Source of the DNA: Paenibacillus sp. DCT19
GTDB lineage: Bacteria > Bacillota > Bacilli > Paenibacillales > Paenibacillaceae
Assembly (NCBI RefSeq): GCF_003268635.1
Contig: NZ_CP029639.1
Coordinates: 2,801,501-2,865,500, forward strand
DNA: 64,000 nt
Direction of reading: 5' to 3'
The notes under the pieces were generated by a model. That model saw only the letters and a list, made by a program, of their open reading frames with translations, made no database searches and was not told the DNA's origin. Positions 1-7,672 of this stretch are shown one piece after another (within the stretch, counting starts at the first letter, position 1; every line of letters starts with the position of its first letter). Made by a program: the position numbers and the translations under genes.

Positions 1-1496
1 AAAATTCAACTGCCCTTGCAAACGGCAAGTCTTGTTCTTGGCTTTATGGTATGGGTGATTCTCTCGTCACTCATGCCTTTCATCAAAGAAGATATCGCAC
101 TTTCATCTTCACAGCTGGCTTGGGCGACTGCCATTCCGGTATTAATCGGTTCGATTGCTCGTATTCCGATTGGGTACTGGACGAACCGCTACGGGCACGT
201 AACATTTTCATGATCAGCTTTGTGTTATTGCTTGCTCCGGTATGGTGGGTTAGTCGTGCAACATCATTCAGTGATCTCGTTATTGGCGGATTTTTCCTCG
301 GAATCGGTGGCGCTGTATTCTCTGTCGGTGTAACATCACTGCCGAAGTATTATCCCAAAGAACGTCATGGTTTTGTAAACGGGATATATGGAATTGGTAA
401 CCTTGGAACGGCGTTATCTGCATTCGGAGCACCGTTGATTGCCGATCGTATGGGATGGTCTACAACGGTATTGCTATATAGTATTTTGTTACTCGGGATG
501 GCTGCACTGAATTTTGTTCTCGGGGACAAGAAGGAAACACGTGTTAATGTTCCGCTGATGCAGCAGTTAAAGGCCGTATCGCGAAACAATAAACTGTGGC
601 TGCTATGTTTGTTCTATTTTTTAACGTTTGGTTCATTCGTTGCATTTACAGTATATCTGCCCAACTTCTTGGTTACTAACTTCCAGATGGACAAAGTAGA
701 TGCAGGTATTCGTACCGCAGGCTTCATTCTGGTTGCAACGATTATGCGACCTGTGGGTGGCTGGCTTGGTGACAAGTTTAATCCGTTCAAAATATTAATG
801 TTTGTGTTCGGCGGATTAACTATTGCTGCGATCGTATTATCGTTTGCACCTTCATTCTACATTTATACAGTTGGGTGTCTGACTGTCGCGCTCTGCGCGG
901 GTACAGGTAACGGTACAATTTTCAAATTAGTGCCAATGTATTTCGTCAAACAAGCAGGTATCGCTAACGGGATGATCTCGGCTATGGGTGGTTTGGGCGG
1001 TTTCTTCCCTCCATTAATGCTGACGCTGCTGTACAGTATGACAGGTCATTACGCGATTGGATTCATGGCGTTATCCCAGATTGCACTGGTAAGTCTCGTG
1101 CTCGTCATCTGGATGTTCTATCAAGAGAAACTTCAATTGTCTTCTAGCATTCTGGAGAATACCATTGAAGCGATCCTGGTGACAGATACGAACAGTGTTA
1201 TTCGTTCTGTGAACCCAGCCTTTACGGCGGTTACAGGTTACACAGCTGAAGAAGCGGTGGGACAGAAGCCAAGCATGCTGAAATCAGGCAAGCAGGATAA
1301 GAAGTTCTATGATCAGTTGTGGCAGGAACTGCGTGAAAAAGGATACTGGCAGGGCGAGATCTGGAACCGTAAGAAAAACGGTGAGGTTTATCAGGAATGG
1401 CTTAGTATTACAGCAATCCGTAATGAAGCTGGAGAAGTCAAATATTACGCGGGTATGTTCAGTGACATGAGTAAACCCGATCTAACGATTGCCTAA
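1..1496 (+). CDS. narK: NarK-type nitrate/nitrite MFS transporter with C-terminal PAS domain (5' partial, frameshifted)
   Basis: Membrane transporter of the NNP branch of the major facilitator superfamily, which moves nitrate and nitrite. The frame is open from base 1, so only a few N-terminal codons lie outside. The N-terminal part shows the family's conserved start (GFMVWVILSSLMPFIKED) and the glycine-rich helix GNGTIFKLVPMYFV typical of the nitrate signature. After the last membrane segment (about base 1120) a PAS domain of about 110 residues follows (SSILENTIEAILVTDTN, then NPAFTAVTGYTAEEAVG). Most NarK proteins end after helix 12, so this is a fusion. The frame breaks at the GGG of 193-195; adding one G restores NRYGARN and a 498-codon frame. 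YwiC and Crp/Fnr genes next door match the Bacillus narK-fnr-ywiC order. The family call is firm; the ligand sensed by the PAS domain is unknown. Confidence 0.9.
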   Translation, partial: NSTALANGKSCSWLYGMGDSLVTHAFHQRRYRTFIFTAGLGDCHSGINRFDCSYSDWVLDEPLRARNIFMISFVLLLAPVWWVSRATSFSDLVIGGFFLGIGGAVFSVGVTSLPKYYPKERHGFVNGIYGIGNLGTALSAFGAPLIADRMGWSTTVLLYSILLLGMAALNFVLGDKKETRVNVPLMQQLKAVSRNNKLWLLCLFYFLTFGSFVAFTVYLPNFLVTNFQMDKVDAGIRTAGFILVATIMRPVGGWLGDKFNPFKILMFVFGGLTIAAIVLSFAPSFYIYTVGCLTVALCAGTGNGTIFKLVPMYFVKQAGIANGMISAMGGLGGFFPPLMLTLLYSMTGHYAIGFMALSQIALVSLVLVIWMFYQEKLQLSSSILENTIEAILVTDTNSVIRSVNPAFTAVTGYTAEEAVGQKPSMLKSGKQDKKFYDQLWQELREKGYWQGEIWNRKKNGEVYQEWLSITAIRNEAGEVKYYAGMFSDMSKPDLTIA

Positions 1497-1547
1497 GCGA
1501 TTCATGTAAACAGAACAGTTATTGAAAAAGTGATCCAACATACAGCA

Positions 1548-1588
1548 AGAGACCTTAACTTGATTTACAGTAGTTAAGGTCTCTTTTT
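1548..1588 (+). terminator. Rho-independent terminator after narK
   Basis: A 13-bp stem (AGAGACCTTAACT pairing with AGTTAAGGTCTCT) with an 11-base loop is followed by T residues. It lies about 50 bases after the narK stop. Confidence 0.85.
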
Positions 1589-1671
1589 GCACAAGCGATA
1601 GTTCAATACACAGAGGATGTGATTAACATTCCTGATGAATGTGGCTCAACGCTGAGCTGTCATTGTGAATA

Positions 1672-1811
1672 ACAGAAAGAACAAGTTAGAAGCAGGGAGC
1701 AGGCTGTAAGAAACAAATTAGTAGCAAATAGCAAGCAGCAAGTAGTAAGAAACAAGAAGTAGCAAGCCACAAACAGCAAGAAGCAGCAAGATGCAGGAAG
1801 CAGTCTTGCTG
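1672..1811. repeat. Degenerate AGCAAG/AGTAGCAAG low-complexity repeat
   Basis: Short imperfect repeats of the type AGCAAGNAGCA, AGTAAGAAACA and AGCAGCAAG fill the space between the convergent narK and Crp genes. No open frame of note crosses it. The end at 1784-1811 forms a hairpin (CAGCAAGA with TCTTGCTG) that could be a weak terminator for the minus-strand Crp gene. Its function is otherwise unclear. Confidence 0.6.
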
Positions 1812-1817
1812 TTATGC

Positions 1818-2519
1818 TCAAGCGTCTCGCTGTTCTTTTAAAGCTTGCAGATTGTGAATGATGATGCGGCTGCGATCAACTTCAAGAAACTCATCTTTTG
1901 CAAGCTGGTTTAGCAGTCGATTGGCTGTCTCTCTTGTCGTTCCGATGGAATTGGCGAACTCCTGGTGTGTCATGGGCAGATTGATGATGATCTTATCCCC
2001 TTGCTCCTGACCATGCTGCTCCGCAAGCATGAGAAGAAAGGAGAGCACACGATTACGTACGTCCTGACCGGAAAGCACTTGTAATTTGTCTTGTAATTCA
2101 CGTATTTTGTCGCCTAGTACACGCATGATTTTGATGGCAATTGAAGGTGTACTTAGCATGAGCCGTTCAAAATGTCTGACGGGAATCGCGAGTAGACTTG
2201 TCGGCGTGATCGCAACAGCGGTAGCGGGATAGGGATGCGCGTTGAAGAATCCGGTATGTGGAAACATATCACCTGTTTTGAGGAAGGATACGATCTGTTC
2301 ATGTCCGTTCTCATCTGTTTTGTAAGCTTTGACAATGCCGGTACGGATGAAGAATACAGCTTCTTTTTCACTGCCTTCACTAAAGATCACTGCCTTTTTG
2401 TTGATGCTCCGTGATATGGCGATATCTTCAACCTGTTTTAACTCTTCGGGGCTCAGATCCTGAAAAATAGGAAATTGCTGCAGAAATTCAGCTGCATTAT
2501 CTTTGTTTACCCTGGTCAT
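1818..2519 (-). CDS. Crp/Fnr family transcriptional regulator (CRP-like recognition helix)
   Basis: A 233-residue regulator with an N-terminal cyclic-nucleotide-binding-like beta barrel (about 15-125), a dimer helix and a C-terminal winged HTH (about 165-225). The recognition helix reads TTRETANRLL, with the R-E-x-x-x-R pattern that in CRP and Bacillus Fnr reads TGTGA half-sites. I see no cysteine, so it is not a Cys-ligated Fe-S sensor; a small ligand or partner would be needed. The position beside narK and ywiC matches fnr of Bacillus subtilis, but the lack of cysteines argues against strict orthology. It is the best candidate to read the TGTGA-N6-TCACA boxes at 3364, 4863 and perhaps 6908. 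The start ATG is at 2519; the upstream minus-strand RBS is GAGGATG. Confidence 0.85.
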   Translation of the reverse strand: MTRVNKDNAAEFLQQFPIFQDLSPEELKQVEDIAISRSINKKAVIFSEGSEKEAVFFIRTGIVKAYKTDENGHEQIVSFLKTGDMFPHTGFFNAHPYPATAVAITPTSLLAIPVRHFERLMLSTPSIAIKIMRVLGDKIRELQDKLQVLSGQDVRNRVLSFLLMLAEQHGQEQGDKIIINLPMTHQEFANSIGTTRETANRLLNQLAKDEFLEVDRSRIIIHNLQALKEQRDA

Positions 2520-2573
2520 ACAAGTTCATCCTCTCTGTGAAGCTTTTTGTAATGATAAACCTGATAGGAGGTT

Positions 2574-3323
2574 GTGATTGAATTGAAAAACAATGGAGGT
2601 ACAAACGCAAATCCAATCGTTATTCCCCATGAACATGGTGGATGGGCGATGGTCAGCGTACCTTTTCTCGTTGGTGTGGCGGCAAGCAGTCCCCAGTGGC
2701 TTCATGTGCCGCTGTTCTTTGCCTGGCTTGGCTTGTATCTAACCGCCTATCCTTTGCTGCAATCGCTCAAACGAAACGCGAATCGGCAGCGCTTATATAA
2801 ATGGGCCGGCATATACGGTACGATCGCCCTAGTATGTCTCATTCCGGCTGTGATTGGTCAATCATCGCTGTTATGGTTTGGCCCCATGTTGGTTGGGTTG
2901 CTCTTGGTTAACATCTGGCATGTGAGACATAAGGCCGAGAGGACACTGACCAATGATCTATGTGCAATGATGGTCTTCTCCCTTGGCGGAGCGGCAGCTT
3001 ATCTGATTGGCAGCGGTGAATGGGACTATGGAATGGCCATCGTTGTGTTATTTTCCTTTTTACATTTTACAGGAAGTACGTTCTTTGTGAAATCCGTCTT
3101 TCGGGAACGTAGCAATCCGCGCTGGATCAGGTTGTCACGTCTTGTCCATGTTGTACTGCTCTTCATTCCGGCTGCAGTTGGGTATCCATGGATGGGGCTG
3201 GCCTATGTCTATTCCGCTGTGCGAGCATTTCGATATGCAGGTAAAACAATGCGTCCTATGAAGGTGGGAATTATCGAAATTATTGGAGCGGTACAGTTCC
3301 TGCTCTGGTTCATCCTGCTGTAA
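2574..3323 (+). CDS. ywiC: YwiC-like integral membrane protein
   Basis: Polytopic membrane protein of about 249 residues with about seven hydrophobic segments. The N-terminal motif IPHEHGGWAMVSVPFLVG is the hallmark of the YwiC-like family; its histidines and glycines suggest a membrane enzyme or cofactor-handling role, but its function is not established. In Bacillus subtilis ywiC lies in the fnr/nar region, and here too it sits beside narK and a Crp/Fnr gene, so a link to nitrate respiration is likely. The start is uncertain: a TAGGAGG at 2565-2571 is only two bases before GTG 2574, so the in-frame TTG at 2583 is an alternative. No terminator is obvious before the next gene. Confidence 0.85.
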   Translation: MIELKNNGGTNANPIVIPHEHGGWAMVSVPFLVGVAASSPQWLHVPLFFAWLGLYLTAYPLLQSLKRNANRQRLYKWAGIYGTIALVCLIPAVIGQSSLLWFGPMLVGLLLVNIWHVRHKAERTLTNDLCAMMVFSLGGAAAYLIGSGEWDYGMAIVVLFSFLHFTGSTFFVKSVFRERSNPRWIRLSRLVHVVLLFIPAAVGYPWMGLAYVYSAVRAFRYAGKTMRPMKVGIIEIIGAVQFLLWFILL

Positions 3324-3363
3324 ATCACATCATTTTATCATAACGTGATTTGTATCCACATCA

Positions 3364-3404
3364 GGTGATATACGTCACACCGTCAATGGATTGACATTTA
3401 TAAA
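3364..3404 (+). promoter_or_regulatory. Fnr/Crp-type box and -10 element upstream of the ZIP gene
   Basis: GGTGA-N6-TCACA at 3364-3379 differs by one base from the Bacillus Fnr consensus TGTGA-N6-TCACA. A TATAAA at 3399-3404 would place the box centre near -40, the usual class II activator position. The function is inferred from spacing and from the matching arrangement at 4838-4878. Confidence 0.5.
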
Positions 3405-3496
3405 TGAAGTCCACACGTTCTGTTGATTGTTTTTGAACTGGCAGCCAGGGTTAATGGGAGATAAAACAATCTGGAACAAGAGAGGGGCGAGCCCAA

Positions 3497-4222
3497 ATGT
3501 GGACGGCATTGATGTGGGGCGGTATCTCCGCCTCAGCGGTTGTGATCGGTGCGCTTGCAGCACTATTTATGAAGATTCCGAAAAGGGTCATCGGCTGGAT
3601 TATGGCTTTCGGGACAGGAACACTCATTGGTGCTGCTACGTTTGAGCTTCTTGGAGATGCATTGAACGATGGAGGCATACTGCCAACAGCTATCGGTTTT
3701 ACCGCCGGAGCCTTGGTATATACACTGTTTGATCTGCTCATCTCGTCCAAAGGTGGTTCAGATCGGAAACGTTCCAGCAAGAAAGATTCAAGCCAGCAAA
3801 GCGGGCTCGGGATATTCGCAGGCACGGTGATGGATGCGATTCCTGAGTCGATCATGCTGGGTGCCAGTTTGCTGGCAGGTAAAGGTGTCAGTGTGGTGCT
3901 GGTCGTATCCATCTTTGTCAGCAATATTCCTGAGGGCTTATCCAGTACAGCAGGACTGAAGAACAGCAAGTATAGCAAAGGCAAAATTCTGTTGATGTGG
4001 GTCGGTGTATTGCTAATCTCTGCACTTGCCGCTTTGGGCGGGTATCTGTTTCTAGAACAGCTTCCGAAGGAGATGGGAGCAGCGATTGGTGCTTTTGCCG
4101 GAGGAGGTATTATAGCCATGCTCTGCTCAACGATGATGCCTGAGGCTTTTGAAGAAGGAGGTCCTGTAGTGGGGTTGATCGCATCGATGGGATTGCTTGT
4201 ATCCTTGCTGCTGGACATTTAG
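3497..4222 (+). CDS. ZIP family metal transporter
   Basis: A 241-residue membrane protein with about eight hydrophobic segments and a short hydrophilic, Lys/Ser-rich loop at about 88-103 between the third and fourth segments, as in ZIP transporters that import Zn, Fe or Mn. The two signature helices are visible: MDAIPESIMLG and SNIPEGLSS. The usual metal-binding His before the N-x-PEG motif is Ser here, and in the second helix the motif reads AIPES, so the metal preference may differ or it may belong to a distinct ZIP subgroup. ATG 3497 follows AGAGGGG with good spacing. The upstream Fnr-like box suggests expression under low oxygen, perhaps to supply metal for respiratory enzymes; that is inference. 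Confidence 0.85.
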   Translation: MWTALMWGGISASAVVIGALAALFMKIPKRVIGWIMAFGTGTLIGAATFELLGDALNDGGILPTAIGFTAGALVYTLFDLLISSKGGSDRKRSSKKDSSQQSGLGIFAGTVMDAIPESIMLGASLLAGKGVSVVLVVSIFVSNIPEGLSSTAGLKNSKYSKGKILLMWVGVLLISALAALGGYLFLEQLPKEMGAAIGAFAGGGIIAMLCSTMMPEAFEEGGPVVGLIASMGLLVSLLLDI

Positions 4223-4301
4223 CTCCAAACATTTTCTAATCCCCTCAATGTAAACTCTATTACCATCAAACGCTGATAACTTCAACATATGAAGATAAGA
4301 A

Positions 4302-4349
4302 AAAGAGTATCCTCTCAGATCGATCTGAGTTTCGGATACTCTTTCTTAT
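4302..4349. terminator. Bidirectional terminator between ZIP and YlbF-like genes
   Basis: An 11-bp outer stem (AAAGAGTATCC with GGATACTCTTT) encloses a perfect palindrome, CTCAGATCGATCTGAG. T-rich ends occur on both strands, stronger for the minus-strand gene. Confidence 0.75.
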
Positions 4350-4380
4350 GAGTTAATGCAATTTAGCGGCCAAGGAGAAA

Positions 4381-4809
4381 TTAGTGACCAGAGCAGCTTC
4401 CGCCGCAGCCACAAGCTTCTTTGCCAAGTTCTTTTGATTCAGGCAAGCGGTTCAATTCAACAGACTTTGTAAAATAGTTGCTGATCTGCTGGTGCAATTG
4501 GCTGAACTCACGCTGTGCATAGATAAATCGACGAATGAGAGGGTTATCATATAGTGCGCGTTCTTCCTCTTCATACACCTTAATTTCGGACTCCAACAAT
4601 TCGATATTTTGCCGCTCTTTCTCTTCCAATGCTTGATGCTTCTCCATAAAACGTTCATATTGGGTTGTCGCTTGTTCATCCGCTGCAAACTCATCAATCA
4701 TGTCACGCATTTCTTTATAGCCTTCGTCCTGCAATAGAAGGGAGCATAGCTCCTGCATTTTGTGCATAATAAGCTGTTTATCTAATTTTACAACGGTATT
4801 TGTACTCAT
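4381..4809 (-). CDS. YlbF/YmcA family protein with Cys-rich C-terminal tail
   Basis: A 142-residue, mostly helical protein with heptad-like Glu/Lys-rich segments (about 50-90), resembling the Com_YlbF family. Its tail, CGCGGSCSGH, resembles the Cys-rich end of Bacillus YlbF (RicF), which helps bind Fe-S clusters in the RicAFT complex that affects RNA processing, competence and biofilm. Here the gene is monocistronic within the nitrite-respiration block and has a perfect Fnr-type box upstream, so a redox-related role is plausible. Start ATG 4809 follows AGGAGG at good spacing. This is likely a paralogue rather than RicF itself, since the usual ric gene context is missing. Confidence 0.7.
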   Translation of the reverse strand: MSTNTVVKLDKQLIMHKMQELCSLLLQDEGYKEMRDMIDEFAADEQATTQYERFMEKHQALEEKERQNIELLESEIKVYEEEERALYDNPLIRRFIYAQREFSQLHQQISNYFTKSVELNRLPESKELGKEACGCGGSCSGH

Positions 4810-4837
4810 GTGGTCAACCTCCTGATCTTTCCTTAAC

Positions 4838-4878
4838 TGTATAATGGAATGAAGCTGTATACTGTGACGTTACTCACA
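4838..4878 (-). promoter_or_regulatory. Perfect Fnr/Crp box and -10 upstream of the YlbF-like gene
   Basis: TGTGACGTTACTCACA at 4863-4878 matches the Bacillus Fnr consensus TGTGA-N6-TCACA exactly. On the minus strand a TATACA -10 candidate at 4838-4843 would put the box centre near -40, typical of class II activation. Confidence 0.65.
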
Positions 4879-4926
4879 TTCCATGTGAAATTGATTACTT
4901 ACCTGAAACGAGATTCTCTTATTTTT

Positions 4927-5613
4927 TCAGTGAGTTAGCTTCTCCTTGAGTTGTTCTAATTGAAGAATAAGGATGCAGTTACCTGTAACCTGCAAAAGCC
5001 CTTGTGTCTGCATAACGGTGAGCTTACGACTAAGCGTCTCGGGCGTAATTCCGAGCAGCAGTGCCATATCCTTTTTGAAGACGGGCAAACGAATTTCATG
5101 TTGTGCATGATTTCGGCTGTGAAAATACAACAGCAGCTTGGCGATCTTCTGTTCCGTTGTCAGAGCGCTAAGGGAAATGTTCCATTCATCTGTATCACGC
5201 AGCAGCTCAGAGACGGCAAGCAGAAAATGATATGCAAGCTTTGGATCATGCTCAAGCAATTGATCAAAGTCACGTTTGTTCATAGAGCAGATGGAAGAGG
5301 ACTCCAGAACCTCAGCATTTGCAGGATGAGGCTTCTGATGAAGCAAGGAATCTTGTCCGAAGAAATCTCCGGGAAAAAGGAAACGAACAATATGCTCCTT
5401 GCCATTCTCCGTATATTTAGATAGCTTCACACAACCCTGATGAACCACATAAAGCGTATCTGAACGCTCACCTTCCTGAACGATATAATCTCCCTTGTTA
5501 TATTGCCGAGAGTGAAGGAGTGAGAGCAGCAATTCGGAATCTGCCGGGTCAAGATGCTGGAACAGGGATACTTTGGAGAAACAGGCATCCTGATTTTCAT
5601 GTGTACATATCAT
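4927..5613 (-). CDS. Fnr-like transcriptional regulator with conserved cysteines
   Basis: Crp/Fnr regulator of 228 residues from ATG 5613, which has GAGGTG nine bases upstream; the longer frame to 5625 would leave no room for a ribosome binding site. It has an effector barrel (about 20-120), a dimer helix and an HTH whose recognition helix, TPETLSRKL, carries the E-x-x-S-R pattern of E. coli Fnr, which reads TTGAT half-sites. Cysteines sit near the N-terminus (C-x7-C), after HQG, and in SSSICSM, which aligns with Cys122 of E. coli Fnr, so an oxygen- or NO-sensitive Fe-S cluster is possible though the N-terminal spacing differs. It lies 52 bases behind nirK on the same strand, so it is probably co-transcribed and may control denitrification. 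Confidence 0.85.
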   Translation of the reverse strand: MICTHENQDACFSKVSLFQHLDPADSELLLSLLHSRQYNKGDYIVQEGERSDTLYVVHQGCVKLSKYTENGKEHIVRFLFPGDFFGQDSLLHQKPHPANAEVLESSSICSMNKRDFDQLLEHDPKLAYHFLLAVSELLRDTDEWNISLSALTTEQKIAKLLLYFHSRNHAQHEIRLPVFKKDMALLLGITPETLSRKLTVMQTQGLLQVTGNCILILQLEQLKEKLTH

Positions 5614-5665
5614 CTTGTGAATCACCTCGATTGTTCAGAATAGTATGAAGCAGTCAAGTCATGTC

Positions 5666-6652
5666 TTAATGTGTCATCGCTGGCCCACCATGATCTGTGC
5701 CATCCTTCGTTACACGAAGAACTGCAGACGCTCCTTTGGCAACATGGTTGAACTGGTGCGTTACAATAGGATAATCGCCTTCTTCGGTTACCGTGAATTC
5801 GACGACAGCACCTCCGCTTGCGGGTAGCATAACGGTCTGTATGCCGTACTGAATATTACGTGGATTGCCATCTACATACACACGATCCATAATGGTACCG
5901 ACAACATGGAAGGATGAGACTTTATTCGGCCCAGCATTGCTCACATAAATTCGAACCGTATCACCAACTCGGGCTAATAATGGATGTTCTTTTAAGCTAT
6001 AGTCATTGCCATTAAATACGACATAGTTAGGTTCTGCATTCACAAAAGCATCATAGTCATGCTCTTTGTACCACTCACTCTGAACCAGGGTATATTCCCG
6101 ATCCACCAGATGATCAGAAGGATATCCCGCTTTGGGTTCAACAATAATCATGCCATACATGCCATTGGCGATATGAGCAAGCACCGGTTGTGTTCCGCAG
6201 TGATACATGAATACACCAGGCGAGGATGTAGGATAGGTGAATGTCCCTTTCTCTCCGGGCATGACATCAATAAATTTGCTGCTCGGGGAAGCATGCACGG
6301 CATGAAAGTCCATAGAATGTGGCATGCTGGCATCTTTATTTTTCAATGTGAAAATCAGTGTATCTCCTTCGGTTACTCGTAGGACGGGACCAGGCACGGT
6401 TCCATTGAATGTCCAGGCATTGTACATAACGCCTTTGGAAATTTCGATATCGGTGACTTGAGCAGTCATCTCAATGTACACGTTCGTCCCTTCTCGCCGA
6501 ATAATGGGATCGACAGGCTCTTGACTGATTCGAGTTGCCGTCTCTTCAGCATGATGATCAGGCTTGACTGCGTCTGAACTACAGTGGGCGAGGGTAGCTG
6601 TGAATATGACAAATACCAATGACAATTTCATTACATGGATTAAAGAGAACAT
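5666..6652 (-). CDS. nirK: Copper-containing nitrite reductase NirK
   Basis: Reduces nitrite to nitric oxide outside the membrane. The 328-residue protein has an N-terminal hydrophobic segment ending LAHC, which could be a lipoprotein signal with a non-standard His before Cys. Two cupredoxin domains follow. Type 1 copper ligands are seen at His112, His151-Cys152, His160 and Met165 (spacing C-x7-H-x4-M). Type 2 copper and catalytic residues are Asp115, His117, His249 (SSFHVVG) and His299 or His303. This is the full NirK residue set. The Fnr-like gene follows on the same strand. Start ATG 6652 has AAGG about ten bases upstream; the internal ATG at 6631 has no ribosome binding site. A short inverted-repeat element lies directly upstream of the gene. 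Confidence 0.93.
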   Translation of the reverse strand: MFSLIHVMKLSLVFVIFTATLAHCSSDAVKPDHHAEETATRISQEPVDPIIRREGTNVYIEMTAQVTDIEISKGVMYNAWTFNGTVPGPVLRVTEGDTLIFTLKNKDASMPHSMDFHAVHASPSSKFIDVMPGEKGTFTYPTSSPGVFMYHCGTQPVLAHIANGMYGMIIVEPKAGYPSDHLVDREYTLVQSEWYKEHDYDAFVNAEPNYVVFNGNDYSLKEHPLLARVGDTVRIYVSNAGPNKVSSFHVVGTIMDRVYVDGNPRNIQYGIQTVMLPASGGAVVEFTVTEEGDYPIVTHQFNHVAKGASAVLRVTKDGTDHGGPAMTH

Positions 6653-6670
6653 GGGCGCACAACCTTATCT

Positions 6671-6834
6671 TAGGACGTGTCTCAAAACGCGCTGAAGTAC
6701 CTCTTTCACGACCTTTTCGCCCCCTGCTGCGTCAGTTTCCCTTGATGTGCGCCTGCACGCCTGCAGAAACCTGCCTTGCTTGGAACGAAAATTCGGCGAA
6801 ATCTGCGTCCTTGGGAGTTTTCAGACGCGTCCTA
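6671..6834. mobile_element. MITE-like element with 18-bp terminal inverted repeats
   Basis: A 164-bp segment starts TAGGACGTGTCTCAAAAC and ends with the reverse complement of TAGGACGCGTCTGAAAAC (16 of 18 matches). It carries no transposase and its base composition is more GC-rich than the flanks. No clear target duplication is visible. It lies 18 bp upstream of the nirK start, between that gene and the Fnr-like box at 6908. It may be a miniature transposable element or an abundant intergenic repeat. Confidence 0.65.
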
Positions 6835-6907
6835 GTGATTTAATTCACAAAATTTAAAGGATTACTTTTCTTGTATATATAGAGTACATAAATGTGATGA
6901 GAACGGG

Positions 6908-6923
6908 TGTGATACGAAACACA
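6908..6923. promoter_or_regulatory. Fnr/Crp-like box upstream of nirK
   Basis: TGTGATACGAAACACA is one base from TGTGA-N6-TCACA. It probably serves nirK on the minus strand, with AT-rich -10 candidates at 6874-6890. If so, the nirK mRNA leader would contain the 164-bp repeat element. Confidence 0.4.
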
Positions 6924-6969
6924 CTTGAGTCATCGAAAGAGAAAATGTTGAAATAGAAGAGGGCGTTTC

Positions 6970-6998
6970 TTGTACTACATAGCTGAGTTACATATAAT
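6970..6998 (+). promoter_or_regulatory. SigA-type promoter for the zinc-ribbon gene
   Basis: TTGTAC, a 17-base spacer and TATAAT, 34 bases before the ATG at 7032. The -10 is perfect. Confidence 0.7.
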
Positions 6999-7031
6999 TT
7001 AGATAGAGAATTGGTGAAAGGTGGAAGTGAA

Positions 7032-7640
7032 ATGAAACGTTTCGAAGATGAAGGGGCATATAAGTATAACTACTACTATCTACTTCATCGGGGGAAGCAG
7101 ATCGACGTTAAATGTAAGGAATGTGGTGGGCATGCGGTTATTTCTAAGTCTGGTGATCGGTTGGTGTGGGCGTGTTCCACTTGTTATGCTCAAGGTGCGG
7201 ATGAACCAAGCTATCGTTATGATGCTAAGGGAACTTGTGTCTTATGTGAACGATGGTTCAATGTGCAAGTCACGGATGAGAAAAGAACACCTCACCAATC
7301 AGCGCATGTGGAGTGCCCACATTGTGGTAAAGTCAATCAAGCTCTGTTGTATCGTCGAGAGACACATCGAGGGTATTATCCAGAAATTCGGGAAGGGCGA
7401 GATCCGATCTTTGGTATGGAGCTGTACTTTCTCGATCAGGTAAGAGGCAAGCACGTCTGGGCAGTCAATCGCGAACATTTGAATTATCTCATTGCATACA
7501 TCTCTGCAGATCTGCGAGTGAAGCCTGCCAACTCACCTATGAAAACGGCCTCGCATGCGATCCCTGCTTATATGAAAAATGCCAAAAATCGAGCGCAGGT
7601 TGTTCGCACACTAAAAAAGTTGCAGTATAAAACAGGATAA
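7032..7640 (+). CDS. Zinc-ribbon protein of unknown function
   Basis: A 202-residue soluble protein. It holds four Cys-x2-Cys knuckles in its N-terminal half (CKEC, CSTC, CVLC, CPHC), enough for two zinc ribbons. The C-terminal half is basic, with KNAKNRAQVVRTLKKL at the end, which suggests nucleic-acid contact. I do not recognise a named family. Start ATG 7032 follows AAAGGTGG at seven bases; the longer frame to 7011 lacks a site. It has its own promoter and heads the 7-11.6 kb gene run. Confidence 0.7.
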   Translation: MKRFEDEGAYKYNYYYLLHRGKQIDVKCKECGGHAVISKSGDRLVWACSTCYAQGADEPSYRYDAKGTCVLCERWFNVQVTDEKRTPHQSAHVECPHCGKVNQALLYRRETHRGYYPEIREGRDPIFGMELYFLDQVRGKHVWAVNREHLNYLIAYISADLRVKPANSPMKTASHAIPAYMKNAKNRAQVVRTLKKLQYKTG

Positions 7641-7672
7641 CAAGCAAGAGATATTGTGGTGGAGGATTACGA

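Noticed and set aside
3451..4218. A 255-residue open frame on the minus strand
   Set aside because: It is the antisense shadow of the ZIP gene, with Pro/Ser-rich composition and no ribosome site.
6619..6843. Small open frame covering the region upstream of nirK
   Set aside because: It lies over the inverted-repeat element and the nirK 5' end, has no ribosome site and no protein-like composition.
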